A stretch of DNA of 64,000 nt. Origin: Myxococcales bacterium. Lineage in GTDB: Bacteria > Myxococcota_A > Polyangia > Palsa-1104. A program made the translations under genes and the position numbers. The stretch is from the NCBI GenBank assembly GCA_003170275.1, contig PNAM01000092.1, positions 1 to 64,000 of the forward strand, read 5' to 3'. This document shows, in pieces, positions 52,197-62,327 of the stretch. The notes under the pieces were generated by a model. That model saw only the letters and a list, made by a program, of their open reading frames with translations, ran no database searches and was not told where the DNA came from. Positions within the stretch are counted from its first letter, which is position 1; each line of letters opens with the position of its first letter.

Positions 52197-52877
52197 CTAC
52201 AGGCCGAGCCCGACCTTCAAGGTGAACGTATCGTTCGAGAATTCTTTCCGCTGCGGGTCGAGCAGCGGATGCGCGCGTACGTAGGCGACGTCGATGCCGC
52301 TGAACACCGGGTGCGCCCAGCCGAGCGCGGCGGTGAAGTAGAAGCGACTGGCCACGTACAGCTCGATACCGGTCTCCAGCCCGCCCATGTACACCCAGCT
52401 CACCGCGCTCTGCCCCGAATAGCTGCCGCCGATCAGCCCGGCCACGAAGCGCCCGTCGATGAACGGCGTAACCCGCCCGGGCCATTGCACGCCGAGCGCC
52501 GCACCGACGGTGAAAAACCACGAGCTGTACTTGTCGGCGCCGATCCCGAGCTCGGTGTCCATGCCCAGCCGGAACCACCCCGAGAACGGGTAGTAGTCGA
52601 GCTCGGTGACGTTGAAATCGATGGTGTCGTTGTCCAGGCCCGACGTCGACAGCCGCCGGTACGCCAGCTTGAAGCGCGGCACCGGGTGCTTGATGTTCCA
52701 GGAGAACGGCTTGTGCACACCGGGCGCCCCGCGCGCCAGCTTGGGGTCGTCTTCGTCGGCCAGCACCAGCGGCGACGGCGCCGTCAGGGCGCGCTCCAGC
52801 TTGGGATCGTCCTCGTCCGCGGCCGCCCCCGCCGGGCCCAGGCACATCACGAACATCGCCACCAGGATCGCGCGCAT
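52197..52877 (-). CDS. Predicted outer-membrane beta-barrel
   Basis: A 226-residue protein inside the export-gate operon. A signal peptide (residues 1-20, ending AGAAA) is followed by a short direct repeat (ADEDDPKLERA and ADEDDPKLARG) and an alternating-strand region rich in aromatic and Gly residues, ending FTLKVGLGL. An eight- to ten-stranded barrel fits the length. It lies between the FliR-like and FlhB-like genes (15 and 6 base gaps), a position where no flagellar gene encodes an outer-membrane protein. A channel or anchor for the export apparatus is inferred from location only. Confidence 0.75.
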   Translation of the reverse strand: MRAILVAMFVMCLGPAGAAADEDDPKLERALTAPSPLVLADEDDPKLARGAPGVHKPFSWNIKHPVPRFKLAYRRLSTSGLDNDTIDFNVTELDYYPFSGWFRLGMDTELGIGADKYSSWFFTVGAALGVQWPGRVTPFIDGRFVAGLIGGSYSGQSAVSWVYMGGLETGIELYVASRFYFTAALGWAHPVFSGIDVAYVRAHPLLDPQRKEFSNDTFTLKVGLGL

Positions 52878-52892
52878 GAAAGACCGGCTCGA

Positions 52893-53612
52893 TCATAGCA
52901 CGCCCTTCAGCTGCCGGGCGGCGTCGAGCATCGCCCGCGGCAGCGCTTCCCCGTCGCTGAGCAGCGCGCGCGCGAGCACCGCGATGCCGGCCGCCGCCAC
53001 GCCCGCCGCCAACAAGTTGCGCACCGACGGCAAGCCGATCGCCTGCGCGAGCGCGGGCTGCGCGCGCACCGCCAGGCCGGCCACCAGGTCCGCCAACAAC
53101 AGCGCCGCCAGCACCGGCGCCGCCAACCCGACCGCCGCGACCACCAGGTGCCCGCCGGCCGTCAGCGCCACCTCGATCCCGCCCGCCGCCGACGGCGTCC
53201 CGCCGAGCGGAAACGCCACATAGCTCTGCGCCAGGCCGCTCACCACCAGCCGCGGCCCCGAGAGGCTGGCGAACAGCGCGAGCGCAAGCAGCGAATAGGC
53301 GCTCTGGAACGACCGGCCCGACCGCCGCCCGTCGCCGCGCGCCCGATCGACCAGCGCCCCCGCCGCCTGCGCGGCTGCGAACGGCACCGCCGCGACCAGG
53401 CCGAGCGCGACGCCCACCATCAGCTCGTGCGCGACCGCCACGCCCAGCGGCAACGCGAGCGGCATCGCGACCACCGCCGGCCAGAGCGCGAACGCCAGCA
53501 CACCGGCCATCACCAGCCGCACGAGCCGCGCCCGCTCGCCCAACGCCGGCGAGAGGAACGCGACCGGCGCCGCCCGCCCCGCCGCCAGCAGCACGCCGGC
53601 GGCGACTGTCAC
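52893..53612 (-). CDS. fliR: FliR/SctT-like export-gate protein
   Basis: A 239-residue inner-membrane protein with about six hydrophobic segments, consistent with FliR/SctT, which together with FliP and FliQ forms the export pore. The block LVDRARGDGRRSGRSFQSAYSLL is the family's conserved cytoplasmic loop. The GTG at 53612 overlaps the FliQ stop as GTGA, so it is preferred to an upstream extension into fliQ. Confidence 0.85.
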   Translation of the reverse strand: MTVAAGVLLAAGRAAPVAFLSPALGERARLVRLVMAGVLAFALWPAVVAMPLALPLGVAVAHELMVGVALGLVAAVPFAAAQAAGALVDRARGDGRRSGRSFQSAYSLLALALFASLSGPRLVVSGLAQSYVAFPLGGTPSAAGGIEVALTAGGHLVVAAVGLAAPVLAALLLADLVAGLAVRAQPALAQAIGLPSVRNLLAAGVAAAGIAVLARALLSDGEALPRAMLDAARQLKGVL

Positions 53613-53878
53613 GTCCGCCCGATCGCCGGCACCGCCTCCAGCACCGCGCGCGTAAACGTCAACAGCTGCGTTCCGATCCACGGCCCCGCGACCGCCAGCG
53701 CGACCAGCGCCGCGATCACCTTCGGTGCGACCGACAGGCTCGCGTCGCGCACCTGCGTCACGGTCTGTAGCAGCGCGCTGGCGGCGCCCACCAGCAGCAC
53801 CGCCAGCACCGGCGGCGCCGACAGCAACAGCACCAGGTACAACCCCTCCCGCAACGCGTGCGCCAGCGCGGCACTCAT
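53609..53878 (-). CDS. fliQ: FliQ/SctS-like export-gate protein
   Basis: An 89-residue protein, exactly the length usual for FliQ/SctS. Two membrane helices (about residues 15-38 and 52-72) flank QTVTQVRDASLSVAPKV, in which the Q-x-x-T-Q and P-K residues are family signatures. It forms part of the helical export pore with FliP and FliR. ATGA overlap with fliP and GTGA overlap with fliR. Confidence 0.9.
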   Translation of the reverse strand: MSAALAHALREGLYLVLLLSAPPVLAVLLVGAASALLQTVTQVRDASLSVAPKVIAALVALAVAGPWIGTQLLTFTRAVLEAVPAIGRT

Positions 53879-54510
53879 GTATACCCCAGCGCCAGGCCGC
53901 GGAAGATCAGGTGCCAGCCGTCGGCCAGGACGAACAGCAACAGCTTGAACGGCAAGGAGACGGTCTCGGGCTGCAGCGTGGTCATGTTCAGCGACAGCAG
54001 CACCGTCGCGCACACCAGCTCGATCACCAGGAACGGCAGGAACAGTAGGAAGCCGATCTGGAACGCCGCCTTCAGCTCGGCAGTCACGAACGCCGGCACC
54101 AGCACCACCAGGTCCTGCTCGCCGACCGCCGCGCGCTCGGCCGCCGGGCGAAGCTGGCGCTGCAGCTCGAGGAAGCTCTGCCTCTCGCGTGCAGGCGTGT
54201 GCTTGCCGAGGAACTCGCGCACCGGCTCGGCCGCTTTCAGCGCAGCGTTCCCGAGGCTGAGCGCATCCCCGCGCTGGAGCGCCGGCGCCGCGGCCGCCCA
54301 CACCTTTTCGCCCACGGGCGCGCTGACGAACAGCGCAAACAGGAGCGCGAGCGCGGCCGTCACCGCTGCCGGCGGGATCGCCGACCCGCCCAGCGCGCGC
54401 CGCACGATCGCCAGCACCACCGCGAACTTGACGAAGCTGGTCACCAACACCAGCGCAAACGGCACCGCCACCAGCAGCGCCGCCCAGGCCGCCAGGTCGG
54501 CTCCCTTCAC
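53875..54510 (-). CDS. fliP: FliP/SctR-like export-gate protein
   Basis: A 211-residue membrane protein. Conserved segments are TSFVKFAVVLAIVRRALG, FVSAPVGEKV, LVPAFVTAELKAAFQIGFLL and VSLPFKLLLFVLADGW. FliP of flagella usually has a cleavable signal and about 245 residues; this copy lacks one and is nearer the length of SctR from injectisomes. The FVKFAVV wording also resembles SctR, while the neighbouring FliO-like gene argues for the flagellar type. The GTG start overlaps the fliO stop as GTGA. Confidence 0.92.
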   Translation of the reverse strand: MKGADLAAWAALLVAVPFALVLVTSFVKFAVVLAIVRRALGGSAIPPAAVTAALALLFALFVSAPVGEKVWAAAAPALQRGDALSLGNAALKAAEPVREFLGKHTPARERQSFLELQRQLRPAAERAAVGEQDLVVLVPAFVTAELKAAFQIGFLLFLPFLVIELVCATVLLSLNMTTLQPETVSLPFKLLLFVLADGWHLIFRGLALGYT

Positions 54511-54845
54511 GGCGCGCTCCGCGTCCCGAGCAGCACCCGCTTGAGCGCCTCGCCGAGCACGCTCTTCGGGGCTGCGGTCTCCGCGCGGGCCTGCGCGGCC
54601 GCGACCTCTTTCGGATCGAGCTCGGCGAGCAGCGACATCGGCCCCTCGCCCATCCCCACCAGAAAGCAGCGCCCCGCGGCTTCGATCACCACCACCGAGC
54701 GCCGCCCGTCGACGCCGAGCTGCGCCACCACCTGCAGCGCCCCCGCCCGTCGGCGCGAGCGCCGCCCGAGCAGCCTCAACGCCGCCGCCGCCAACGCACA
54801 GACCGCCACCAGCGCGAGCGCGGTCGTGGCCAGATCACCTGCCAT
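54507..54845 (-). CDS. fliO: FliO-like export-gate assembly protein
   Basis: A 112-residue protein with one N-terminal membrane helix (about residues 7-25), a basic stop, and a small cytoplasmic domain with LQVVAQLGVDGRRSVVVIEA and GRCFLVGMGEGPMSLLAELD, the typical FliO pattern. FliO helps assemble the FliP ring in flagella and is normally absent from injectisomes. It is the first gene of the operon and follows a promoter directly. Confidence 0.85.
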   Translation of the reverse strand: MAGDLATTALALVAVCALAAAALRLLGRRSRRRAGALQVVAQLGVDGRRSVVVIEAAGRCFLVGMGEGPMSLLAELDPKEVAAAQARAETAAPKSVLGEALKRVLLGTRSAP

Positions 54846-54851
54846 GTCCCG

Positions 54852-54880
54852 ATTAGATCGTCGGCGACGGTCCCGCGCAA
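54852..54880 (-). promoter_or_regulatory. Promoter of the FliO-P-Q-R operon
   Basis: On the minus strand a -35 TTGCGC (54880-54875), exactly 17 bases, and -10 TCTAAT (54857-54852). The ATG at 54845 follows after 6 bases, so the mRNA would be leaderless. An A-rich tract lies just upstream of the -35. Confidence 0.45.
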
Positions 54881-54958
54881 TTTTTTTGCACGCAAAAGCG
54901 AACGATTGGAGTCGCCGCCTCGCTGGCCGACGCGCCCTACGCCACCATCCGCTGGTAG

Positions 54959-54997
54959 AAAAAAAGAAGGCCCCGTGCCGGTCGGCAGGGGCCTTCT
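54959..54997 (-). terminator. Intrinsic terminator of the ribosomal operon
   Basis: On the minus strand AGAAGGCCCC pairs with GGGGCCTTCT around a GC-rich loop that itself can pair (TGCCGACCGGCA), followed by a run of seven T. It lies 22 bases after rplQ and closes the spc/alpha operon. Confidence 0.9.
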
Positions 54998-55018
54998 CGA
55001 ATCAATCGCTCGAACGAC

Positions 55019-55588
55019 TTATTCGTCGTCCTTCTTCTTGGCCTTGCTCTTCTGGGGCGCAGCAGCCTTCTTCTTCGGCGCGGCTTCCTTGGCCGGGGCC
55101 GCCTCGGCCTTCGGCTTCTTCGACTTGCCCGCCTTCTTCTTCTGGTCTTCGGGCTCCGGCGCTGCCTCGGGGGCATTGGCCTCCGAGTAGTCCACCAGCT
55201 CGATGAGCGAGAGCGGCGCGGCGTCGCCGTGACGAGTCCCCACCTTCATGATGCGCAGATATCCGCCGGCCCGCCCCACGAAGCGCGGCCCGATCTCGTT
55301 GAACAGCTTCTCCAGCGACGGGCGATGCTTGACGATCCGTCCGGCCATGCGCATCGCGTGAACCACGCGCGCCTTGTCATGCGCGTCGTTCTTCTCATTC
55401 CCGACCAGGCTGCCCACCGAGGTCGCCCAGGTGATGGTCTTCTCGGCGATGCGCCGCAGCTCTTTGGCCTTGGCGTCGGTGGTCTTGATCCGCTCGTACT
55501 GAATGAGCGACGAGACCATGTTCGAGAACAGGGCGTGGCGCGACGCCGACTTCCGCCCGAACTTCCTACCGTGTTTCCCGTGGCGCAT
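55019..55588 (-). CDS. rplQ: Ribosomal protein L17
   Basis: A 189-residue L17 of the large subunit. The N-terminal 120 residues follow the family (MRHGKHGRKFGRKSASRHA, then KAKELRRIAEKTITW). The last 70 residues are a Lys/Ala/Pro-rich extension ending KAKKKDDE, longer than in E. coli L17 (127 residues). Such basic tails occur in other Myxococcota-type ribosomal proteins. Last gene of the operon, 12 bases after rpoA. Confidence 0.96.
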   Translation of the reverse strand: MRHGKHGRKFGRKSASRHALFSNMVSSLIQYERIKTTDAKAKELRRIAEKTITWATSVGSLVGNEKNDAHDKARVVHAMRMAGRIVKHRPSLEKLFNEIGPRFVGRAGGYLRIMKVGTRHGDAAPLSLIELVDYSEANAPEAAPEPEDQKKKAGKSKKPKAEAAPAKEAAPKKKAAAPQKSKAKKKDDE

Positions 55589-55600
55589 GGAACCTTCTCC

Positions 55601-56623
55601 TTAGGCCTTGCCGCGCAGGGTCGGCGGAACCCAGCCGTCGAGCTTCATGCCGAGGCTGAGGCCCATCTCGGCGAGAATCTCTTTGATCTCCTTGAGCGAC
55701 TTCCGCCCAAAGTTCTTGGTCTTCAGCATCTCCGCTTCGGTCTTCTGCACCAGCTCGCCGATGTAGCGGATGTTGGCGTTCTGCAGGCAGTTGGCCGAGC
55801 GCACGCTCAGCTCGAGCTCGTCGACGGACTTGTCGAGGTTCTCGTTGAGCTTGGCGGCCTCCTCGGAGACGGTCTCCTCGACCGGCTCGTTGGTCTCCTC
55901 GAAGTTGATGAAGATCGACAGCTGGTCCTTGAGGATCTTGGCCGCATACGCGACCGCATCTTCCGGGGTGACCGAGCCGTTGGTCCACACGTCGAGGGTG
56001 AGCTTGTCGTAGTCGGTCTGCTGCCCGACGCGCGCGTGCGTGACGGTGTAGTTGACCTTCTTGACCGGCGCGAACAGCGAGTCGATCGGGATGGTCCCCA
56101 CCGACATGGTCGCCGACTTGTTGCGCTCGGCCGGCACGTAGCCGCGGCCCATCTGCACCAGCAGCTCCATGTGCAGCTTGCCACCGCGCGACAGGGTCGC
56201 GATCGGGTGGTCGGAGTTGAGCACCTTGCAGCCGTCGACGGTGGCGATGTCGCCGCCGGTCACCTTGCCCTCGCCCTCTTTGTCGAGGCGGATCACCTTC
56301 GGCTTGGGATCCGACATCGAGACGATGACTTCCTTGAGGTTGAGCACGATGTCGGTGACGTCTTCGACGACGTCCGGCAGCGTCTGGAACTCGTGCAGCG
56401 CGCCGTCGATCTTCACCGCGGTGATCGCCGCGCCCTGAAGGCTCGACAGGAGCACGCGGCGCAGGCTGTTGCCCAGCGTCGTGCCGAAGCCGCGCTCGAG
56501 CGGCTCACAGCTGAAGCGACCGTAGTTCTGGGTGAGCGTGTCGCGATCGACCTCGAGGGTCTTCGGGCGGATCATGTCGCGCCAGTTCTTGGAAAAGACT
56601 GCCGGGTTCGACGAGGTTCCCAT
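55601..56623 (-). CDS. rpoA: RNA polymerase alpha subunit
   Basis: A 340-residue alpha subunit with the N-terminal assembly domain ([25 protein letters not shown] block near residues 30-55) and C-terminal domain ([19 protein letters not shown]), which binds UP elements and activators. The ATG at 56623 has AAAGGAGAG upstream; an earlier in-frame start is rejected because the family starts here. Confidence 0.98.
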   Translation of the reverse strand: MGTSSNPAVFSKNWRDMIRPKTLEVDRDTLTQNYGRFSCEPLERGFGTTLGNSLRRVLLSSLQGAAITAVKIDGALHEFQTLPDVVEDVTDIVLNLKEVIVSMSDPKPKVIRLDKEGEGKVTGGDIATVDGCKVLNSDHPIATLSRGGKLHMELLVQMGRGYVPAERNKSATMSVGTIPIDSLFAPVKKVNYTVTHARVGQQTDYDKLTLDVWTNGSVTPEDAVAYAAKILKDQLSIFINFEETNEPVEETVSEEAAKLNENLDKSVDELELSVRSANCLQNANIRYIGELVQKTEAEMLKTKNFGRKSLKEIKEILAEMGLSLGMKLDGWVPPTLRGKA

Positions 56624-56705
56624 CGATGCGCTCTCCTTTGTTACGGTCGTTTCTCGACGTTGGGTGACGGGTCCCGGCACAGCTCGGGCCGCCTATGAAA
56701 CTGGA

Positions 56706-57335
<630 letters not shown>

Positions 57336-57353
57336 GTATCGTTTTCCTCTACT

Positions 57354-57734
57354 TCAGACGCGGCGGCGCTTGGGCGGCCGGCAACCATTGTGCGGGATTG
57401 GGGTGACGTCGCGGATCAGCGTGATCTTGAATCCCGCCGCCTGCAACGCGCGAAGCGCCGACTCGCGACCCGAGCCGGGACCGTTCACGAACACCGCGAT
57501 CGAGCGCATGCCGTGGTCCATCGCCTTCTTGGCGGCGTCCTCGGCGGCGAGCTGCGCGGCGAACGGCGTCGACTTGCGCGAGCCCTTGAACCCGCGCACG
57601 CCGGCCGACGACCACGCGACGACATTGCCGCTCACGTCGGTGATGGTGACGATCGTGTTGTTGAACGTCGACTGGATGTGAGCGATGCCGCTCTGGACGT
57701 TCTTCTTGACCTTCTTCTTAGCAACCTTTGCCAT
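57354..57734 (-). CDS. rpsK: Ribosomal protein S11
   Basis: A 126-residue S11 with [18 protein letters not shown] and the C-terminal [12 protein letters not shown], both family signatures. It sits on the platform of the 30S subunit beside mRNA. 11 bases after rpsM. Confidence 0.98.
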   Translation of the reverse strand: MAKVAKKKVKKNVQSGIAHIQSTFNNTIVTITDVSGNVVAWSSAGVRGFKGSRKSTPFAAQLAAEDAAKKAMDHGMRSIAVFVNGPGSGRESALRALQAAGFKITLIRDVTPIPHNGCRPPKRRRV

Positions 57735-57745
57735 TCGTCAGTCCT

Positions 57746-58141
57746 CTACCCAGGCCCGCCGGCGGGCTTCGGTGCAGCGACGCGGCGCAGCTGGCCCTTG
57801 CGGGGACCCTTGCGCGTACGCGAGTTGGTGTGGGTGCGCTGCCCGCGAACCGGGAGACCCTTCCTGTGGCGCAGGCCGCGATAGCAGCCGAGGTCCATCA
57901 GTCGCTTGATGTTCATCGAGGTGTCGCGACGAAGATCGCCTTCGACCTTGGTCTCCGCTTCCATGGCGTCGCGGATGGCGCGCAGCTCATTCTCGTCGAG
58001 CGCGTCGGTGCGCTTGTCGCCCGACACCTTCGCCTTCTCGAGGATGATCTTGGCCTTCGACTTGCCGATTCCGTAAATGTAGGTGAGCGCGATTTCCATC
58101 CGCTTGTTGCGCGGAAGATCGACGCCGGCGATGCGTGCCAT
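57746..58141 (-). CDS. rpsM: Ribosomal protein S13
   Basis: A 131-residue S13. [20 protein letters not shown] starts it and [14 protein letters not shown] ends the conserved part, which contacts the 50S subunit and P-site tRNA. The ATG shares one base with the rpmJ stop (TAATG). Confidence 0.98.
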   Translation of the reverse strand: MARIAGVDLPRNKRMEIALTYIYGIGKSKAKIILEKAKVSGDKRTDALDENELRAIRDAMEAETKVEGDLRRDTSMNIKRLMDLGCYRGLRHRKGLPVRGQRTHTNSRTRKGPRKGQLRRVAAPKPAGGPG

Positions 58142-58254
58142 TACCCCTGCCTCTGCTTGTGGCGCGAGTTCTCACAGATGATGCGGACGACGCCCTTGCG
58201 CCGCACCACTTTGCACTTGTCACAGATCTTCTTCACCGACGCTCGGACCTTCAT
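58141..58254 (-). CDS. rpmJ: Ribosomal protein L36
   Basis: A 37-residue zinc-ribbon protein of the 50S subunit. The sequence begins [14 protein letters not shown] and carries CDKC, C at 27 and H at 32, the Cys3-His zinc set of the zinc-bound form. It is too short for most ORF callers. 91 bases separate it from map, where infA usually lies. Confidence 0.95.
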   Translation of the reverse strand: MKVRASVKKICDKCKVVRRKGVVRIICENSRHKQRQG

Positions 58255-58345
58255 GATTCGACTCCCGAAAACGCAAAAAGTAGCCCTGTTACCAAGGGCC
58301 GCACCTTATACAACCCACTCATTCCTGTAGCAAGGGAAATCCGCC

Positions 58346-59098
58346 TCATGGACGACTCAAGACGATGGGGCCATTTTCCGTGATGGCCACCGAGTGCTCG
58401 AAGTGCGCCGACAGGCTCCGATCCTTGGTGACAGCCGTCCACCGATCGCTCAACACCTCGACCTCGGGCTGCCCGGCGTTGACCATCGGCTCGATGGCCA
58501 CCACCAGCCCCGGCTTGAGCCGCAGCCCACGCCCCGGCGAGCCGTAGTTCGGCACCGGCGGATCCTCGTGCATGGACTTGCCGATGCCATGTCCGACAAA
58601 CGTTCTAACTACTGAATATCCAAGCGGTTCTACGTACCCCTGGACCGCCCAGCCGATGTCCTGCAGGCGATTGCCGGATTGGCACTGCGCGATCGCGAGC
58701 TCGAGCGACTTCTGGGTCGCCTCGACCAGCTTCTTGGTCTCCGCATCGACCTTGCCGATCATGATCGTGCGCGCCGAGTCGCCGCAAAATCCTTCGATGA
58801 AGCAGCCGAAGTCGATGCCGACGATGTCGCCGCTCTTGAGCACCACGTCCTTGCGCGGGATGCCGTGCACCACCACCTCGTTGACCGAGGTGCACAGGAC
58901 CGCCGGATAGCCGTGGTACCCGAGGAACGCCGACTTGGCGCCCATCTCCTTGAGCATCCGATCGGCGATCTCGTTGAGGTCCCACGTCGAGACGCCGGGC
59001 TTGCACGCGGCTTCGCACGCATCGAGCACCGCCGCGACCGCCAGGTTGGCTTTGCGCAGGCTGGCGATCTCGTCGGGCGTCTTGAGATAGATCTTCAT
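58346..59098 (-). CDS. map: Methionine aminopeptidase type I
   Basis: A 250-residue dimetal enzyme that removes N-terminal Met. Metal ligands are seen in [18 protein letters not shown] (two Asp), GHGIG (His) and the two late Glu residues (AIEPMV and [10 protein letters not shown]). The ATG at 59098 overlaps the adk stop (ATGA). Downstream, 91 bases lead to rpmJ with no infA. Confidence 0.97.
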   Translation of the reverse strand: MKIYLKTPDEIASLRKANLAVAAVLDACEAACKPGVSTWDLNEIADRMLKEMGAKSAFLGYHGYPAVLCTSVNEVVVHGIPRKDVVLKSGDIVGIDFGCFIEGFCGDSARTIMIGKVDAETKKLVEATQKSLELAIAQCQSGNRLQDIGWAVQGYVEPLGYSVVRTFVGHGIGKSMHEDPPVPNYGSPGRGLRLKPGLVVAIEPMVNAGQPEVEVLSDRWTAVTKDRSLSAHFEHSVAITENGPIVLSRP

Positions 59099-59745
59099 GC
59101 TTCGAGAGCGCGGACGATGCGGCCGAGCACGACCTCGAGCTCGCCCACGCCGTCGACGGTGCGCAAGAGGCCCGTCTTGGTGTAGTAGTCGACCAGCGGC
59201 GCGGTCTTGTCGTTGTATTCGCGGAAGCGCTGCGAGATGGCCTCGGGCCGATCGTCGGCGCGGGTCTGCAGCGCGCTGCCGCAGGTGTCGCAGAGCCCCG
59301 GCTTCTTCGGCGGCGTGAACTTGACGTGGTACGAGGCGCCGTCTTTCGGGCACGACAGCCTCCCGCCCAGACGCTCCAGCAGCGTCGCCTCGGGCACCTG
59401 CACGTCGAGCACCGCCAGCGGCGCGCGCCCCAGCTTCTGCAGCACGGCGCCCAGCGCCTGCGCCTGCGGGATGGTGCGCGGGAACCCATCGAGGATGAAG
59501 CCGCCCTTCGCGTCCGCCTTGCCCAGGCGCTCTTCGACGAGGCCGATCACCACCTCGTCGGGCACCAGCTGCCCGGCGTTCATGAATCCCTCGGCCTTCT
59601 TGCCGAGCGGCGTCCCCTCGCGGCGCGCCGCGCGCAGCATGTCGCCCGTCGAGACCTGCGGGATCCCGAAGCGCGCGGCCAGGCGCTGCGCCTGCGTGCC
59701 CTTGCCAGCACCCGGCGCTCCCAACAGGATCAGGTTCCGTTCCAT
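59095..59745 (-). CDS. adk: Adenylate kinase
   Basis: A 216-residue kinase that converts AMP and ATP into ADP. P-loop [11 protein letters not shown], the DGFPRT and the lid with CPKD and CDTC are present, so the lid is of the zinc-type found in Gram-positives and some Deltaproteobacteria; one of the four ligands looks like Asp rather than Cys. 10 bases after secY. Confidence 0.97.
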   Translation of the reverse strand: MERNLILLGAPGAGKGTQAQRLAARFGIPQVSTGDMLRAARREGTPLGKKAEGFMNAGQLVPDEVVIGLVEERLGKADAKGGFILDGFPRTIPQAQALGAVLQKLGRAPLAVLDVQVPEATLLERLGGRLSCPKDGASYHVKFTPPKKPGLCDTCGSALQTRADDRPEAISQRFREYNDKTAPLVDYYTKTGLLRTVDGVGELEVVLGRIVRALEA

Positions 59746-59755
59746 TGGATTTCCC

Positions 59756-61090
59756 TTACGCCCGCTGGCGCATGGCGCGACCGCGGATGCGCGGCCCCTT
59801 GGGTCCGGTGAAGCCCTCGTAGTTGCGCGTGATGAGGTGGCTGTTGATCTGCTGGACGGTGTCCAGCGCCACGCCCACGACGATCAAGAGGCCGGTGCCG
59901 CCGAACGAGAACGGGACCTTGAACTTCTGCTGCATGAACGAGGGCAGCACGCAGATCGCCGAGATGTAGAGCGCGCCGCCGAAGGTCAGGCGGGTCAGCA
60001 CCTTGTCGATGTACTCGGCGGTCGCCTTGCCCGGCCGGATGCCCGGGATGAAGCCGCCGTACTTCTTCATGTTGTCCGCGACGTCGGTCGGATTGAACGT
60101 GACCGCCGTGTAGAAGTAGCAGAAGAACACGATCAGCCCGATGTACATGACGTTGTAGCGCCAGTCGCCCGGCTGCAGCACGTCGGCCACCTTCTGCATC
60201 CAGCTCGACTGCACGAACCCGGCGAGCTGCGCCGGGAACAGCAGGATCGACGAGGCGAAGATCGGCGGAATGACGCCGGCGACGTTGATCTTGAGCGGCA
60301 GGTGGGTCGACTGGCCGCCATACATCTTTCGCCCGACGACTCGTTTGGCGTATTGGACCGGAATCTTTCGTTGGCCCTGTTCGAAGAAGATGATCGCCGC
60401 GATGACCGCGACGACGATCGCCAAGATCACGAACAGGTCGAACGCGGTCAGGTCGCCCTGCGTCGACGACTTCTGCATCAGTCGCACGACCGCGTCGGGG
60501 AACCCGGCGACGATGCCGGCGAAGATGATCAGCGAGATGCCGTTGCCGATGCCGCGCTCGGTGATCTGCTCGCCCAGCCACATGATGAACGCGGTGCCGG
60601 TGGTGAGCGACACCATCGTCAACAGCTCGAAGCCGAGGCCCGGGTTGAGCACCACCTCGCCGTACTGCGCGTACGAGCGGTTGTTGCCCTCCAGCCAGCG
60701 CGCGATGAAGAACGACTGCACCATCGACAGGACGATCGTCCCGTAGCGGGTGTACTGGTTGATCTTCTTCTGCCCCTGCTGCCCCTCTTTGGTGAGCCGT
60801 TCGAGGGTCGGCACGACGACGGTGAGCAGCTGCAAGATGATCGACGCCGAGATGTACGGCATGATGCCGAGGGCGAAGATCGACAGCTGCTCGAGCGCGC
60901 CGCCCGAGAACATATTGAAGAGGCCGAGGAAGGACCCCGACGACGCCTTCATGATGTTCCGCATGACGGCGCGGTTCACGCCCGGGGTGGTGACGAAGAT
61001 TCCGACGCGATAGACGGCGAGCAGCGCCATCGAAAACAGGATTCGGCGGCGGAGCTCGGGGATCTTGACGATGTTGGCGACGCTGGACAC
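59756..61090 (-). CDS. secY: Preprotein translocase subunit SecY
   Basis: A 444-residue channel protein with ten membrane helices. Family blocks are [18 protein letters not shown] in helix 2, the cytoplasmic [18 protein letters not shown] and the [22 protein letters not shown]-type region ([18 protein letters not shown]). It forms the Sec channel with SecE and SecG. GTG start at 61090. Confidence 0.98.
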   Translation of the reverse strand: MSSVANIVKIPELRRRILFSMALLAVYRVGIFVTTPGVNRAVMRNIMKASSGSFLGLFNMFSGGALEQLSIFALGIMPYISASIILQLLTVVVPTLERLTKEGQQGQKKINQYTRYGTIVLSMVQSFFIARWLEGNNRSYAQYGEVVLNPGLGFELLTMVSLTTGTAFIMWLGEQITERGIGNGISLIIFAGIVAGFPDAVVRLMQKSSTQGDLTAFDLFVILAIVVAVIAAIIFFEQGQRKIPVQYAKRVVGRKMYGGQSTHLPLKINVAGVIPPIFASSILLFPAQLAGFVQSSWMQKVADVLQPGDWRYNVMYIGLIVFFCYFYTAVTFNPTDVADNMKKYGGFIPGIRPGKATAEYIDKVLTRLTFGGALYISAICVLPSFMQQKFKVPFSFGGTGLLIVVGVALDTVQQINSHLITRNYEGFTGPKGPRIRGRAMRQRA

Positions 61091-61099
61091 GACGGAGTT

Positions 61100-61597
61100 C
61101 TACTCCTTGGCCGGCTGCGCCTCGGTTTTTTCGGGTAACTGCGGAATGATCAACACCTTGCCGCCGACCTTCTCGAGCTTCTCTTTAGCAGAAGCCGAGA
61201 AGTAATGCGCGTGCACGGTGAGCTTCTTCGCGAACTCGCCGTCGCCCAGGATCTTCACCAGGGTCGCCGAGCGGGGCACCAGCCCCTTGGCCTTGAGCGC
61301 TTCCACGTCCACCGTTCCGGACTCGAAACGCTGCTCGAGGTCGCCCAGGTTCACCGCAAAGACTTCCTTGCGGAAGCGATGGTTGGTGAATCCCCGCTTC
61401 GGGATTCGCCGCGCCATCGCGGTCTGGCCGCCTTCGAACCCCGGCTTCGGGATCCCGTGGTGGCCGGTGCGGGCCTTCTGGCCCTTCTGGCCCTTGCCCG
61501 AGGTCTTGTGCAGACCCGAGCCGTGACCGCGGCCGAGCCGCTTCTTACCTTTCGTCGCGCCCTTGTTCGGCGACAGCGTATGCAGTGTCGTTCCCAT
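61100..61597 (-). CDS. rplO: Ribosomal protein L15
   Basis: A 165-residue L15. The Gly/Lys-rich N-terminus (KGKKRLGRGHGSGLHKTSG, then GQKARTGHHGIPKPGFEGGQ) and the later KVKILGDGE-like segment (LVKILGDGEFAKKLTV) fit the family. 9 bases before secY. Confidence 0.97.
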   Translation of the reverse strand: MGTTLHTLSPNKGATKGKKRLGRGHGSGLHKTSGKGQKGQKARTGHHGIPKPGFEGGQTAMARRIPKRGFTNHRFRKEVFAVNLGDLEQRFESGTVDVEALKAKGLVPRSATLVKILGDGEFAKKLTVHAHYFSASAKEKLEKVGGKVLIIPQLPEKTEAQPAKE

Positions 61598-61605
61598 GAG
61601 ACCAC

Positions 61606-61797
61606 TTACTCCTGAGGCGCTGCCTCGACCTTCACAAGGTGCGAGACCTTGCGAATCATGCCTCGGATCGAGGCGGTGTCATTCAATACGACGGACTTGT
61701 ACATCCGCGTCAGGCCGAGCCCGCGAATGGTGTCCTTCTGATCGAACGGACGGTTGATGCCCGAGCGGATCAGGGTGACTTTGAGCTTGAGCGCCAT
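61606..61797 (-). CDS. rpmD: Ribosomal protein L30
   Basis: A 63-residue L30 with [20 protein letters not shown] and [20 protein letters not shown], the conserved N-terminal and central blocks. It is a small 50S subunit protein, 8 bases before rplO. Confidence 0.96.
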   Translation of the reverse strand: MALKLKVTLIRSGINRPFDQKDTIRGLGLTRMYKSVVLNDTASIRGMIRKVSHLVKVEAAPQE

Positions 61798-61812
61798 GTT
61801 GTCCTACCCTTC

Positions 61813-62313
61813 TTACCCTTCCAACGCTTCGAGCGTCTTGCCGCGCGAGCGCACCGATTCTTCCGCCGAGCGCAGCTGCTGCAGCGCGTTGACGGTCGCA
61901 TGGATGACGTTGTGCGGGTTCGAGGTCCCGATGCACTTCGTCAAAATATCCTGAACGCCCGCCACCTCGAGGACATTCCGCACCGCGCCGCCGGCGATCA
62001 CGCCGGTACCGGCCGAGGCCGGCTTGAGCATCACCTGGCCTGCGCCGAACTTGCCCATCACTTCGTGCGGGATGGTGCCCTTGTCGAGCGGGATCTTGAA
62101 CAGGTTCTTCTTGGCCTGCTCGGTGCCCTTGCGGATCGCCTCGGGCACTTCGTTGGCCTTGCCGAGACCGGCGCCTACGTAACCGTGCTGATCACCCACG
62201 ACGACGAGCGCCGAGAACGAGAAGCGCCGGCCGCCCTTGACGACCTTGGCGACGCGGTTGATGTACACGACGCGGTCGACCAGCTCGCCGACGTCATTGA
62301 GATTGATGGCCAT
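61813..62313 (-). CDS. rpsE: Ribosomal protein S5
   Basis: A 166-residue S5. It starts with [20 protein letters not shown] and includes [20 protein letters not shown], the S5 double-stranded RNA-binding signature. Its loop near residue 25 (VKGGRRF) is where spectinomycin resistance changes occur in other bacteria; it is wild-type here. Confidence 0.98.
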   Translation of the reverse strand: MAINLNDVGELVDRVVYINRVAKVVKGGRRFSFSALVVVGDQHGYVGAGLGKANEVPEAIRKGTEQAKKNLFKIPLDKGTIPHEVMGKFGAGQVMLKPASAGTGVIAGGAVRNVLEVAGVQDILTKCIGTSNPHNVIHATVNALQQLRSAEESVRSRGKTLEALEG

Positions 62314-62327
62314 GCTTGCGAGCTCCC

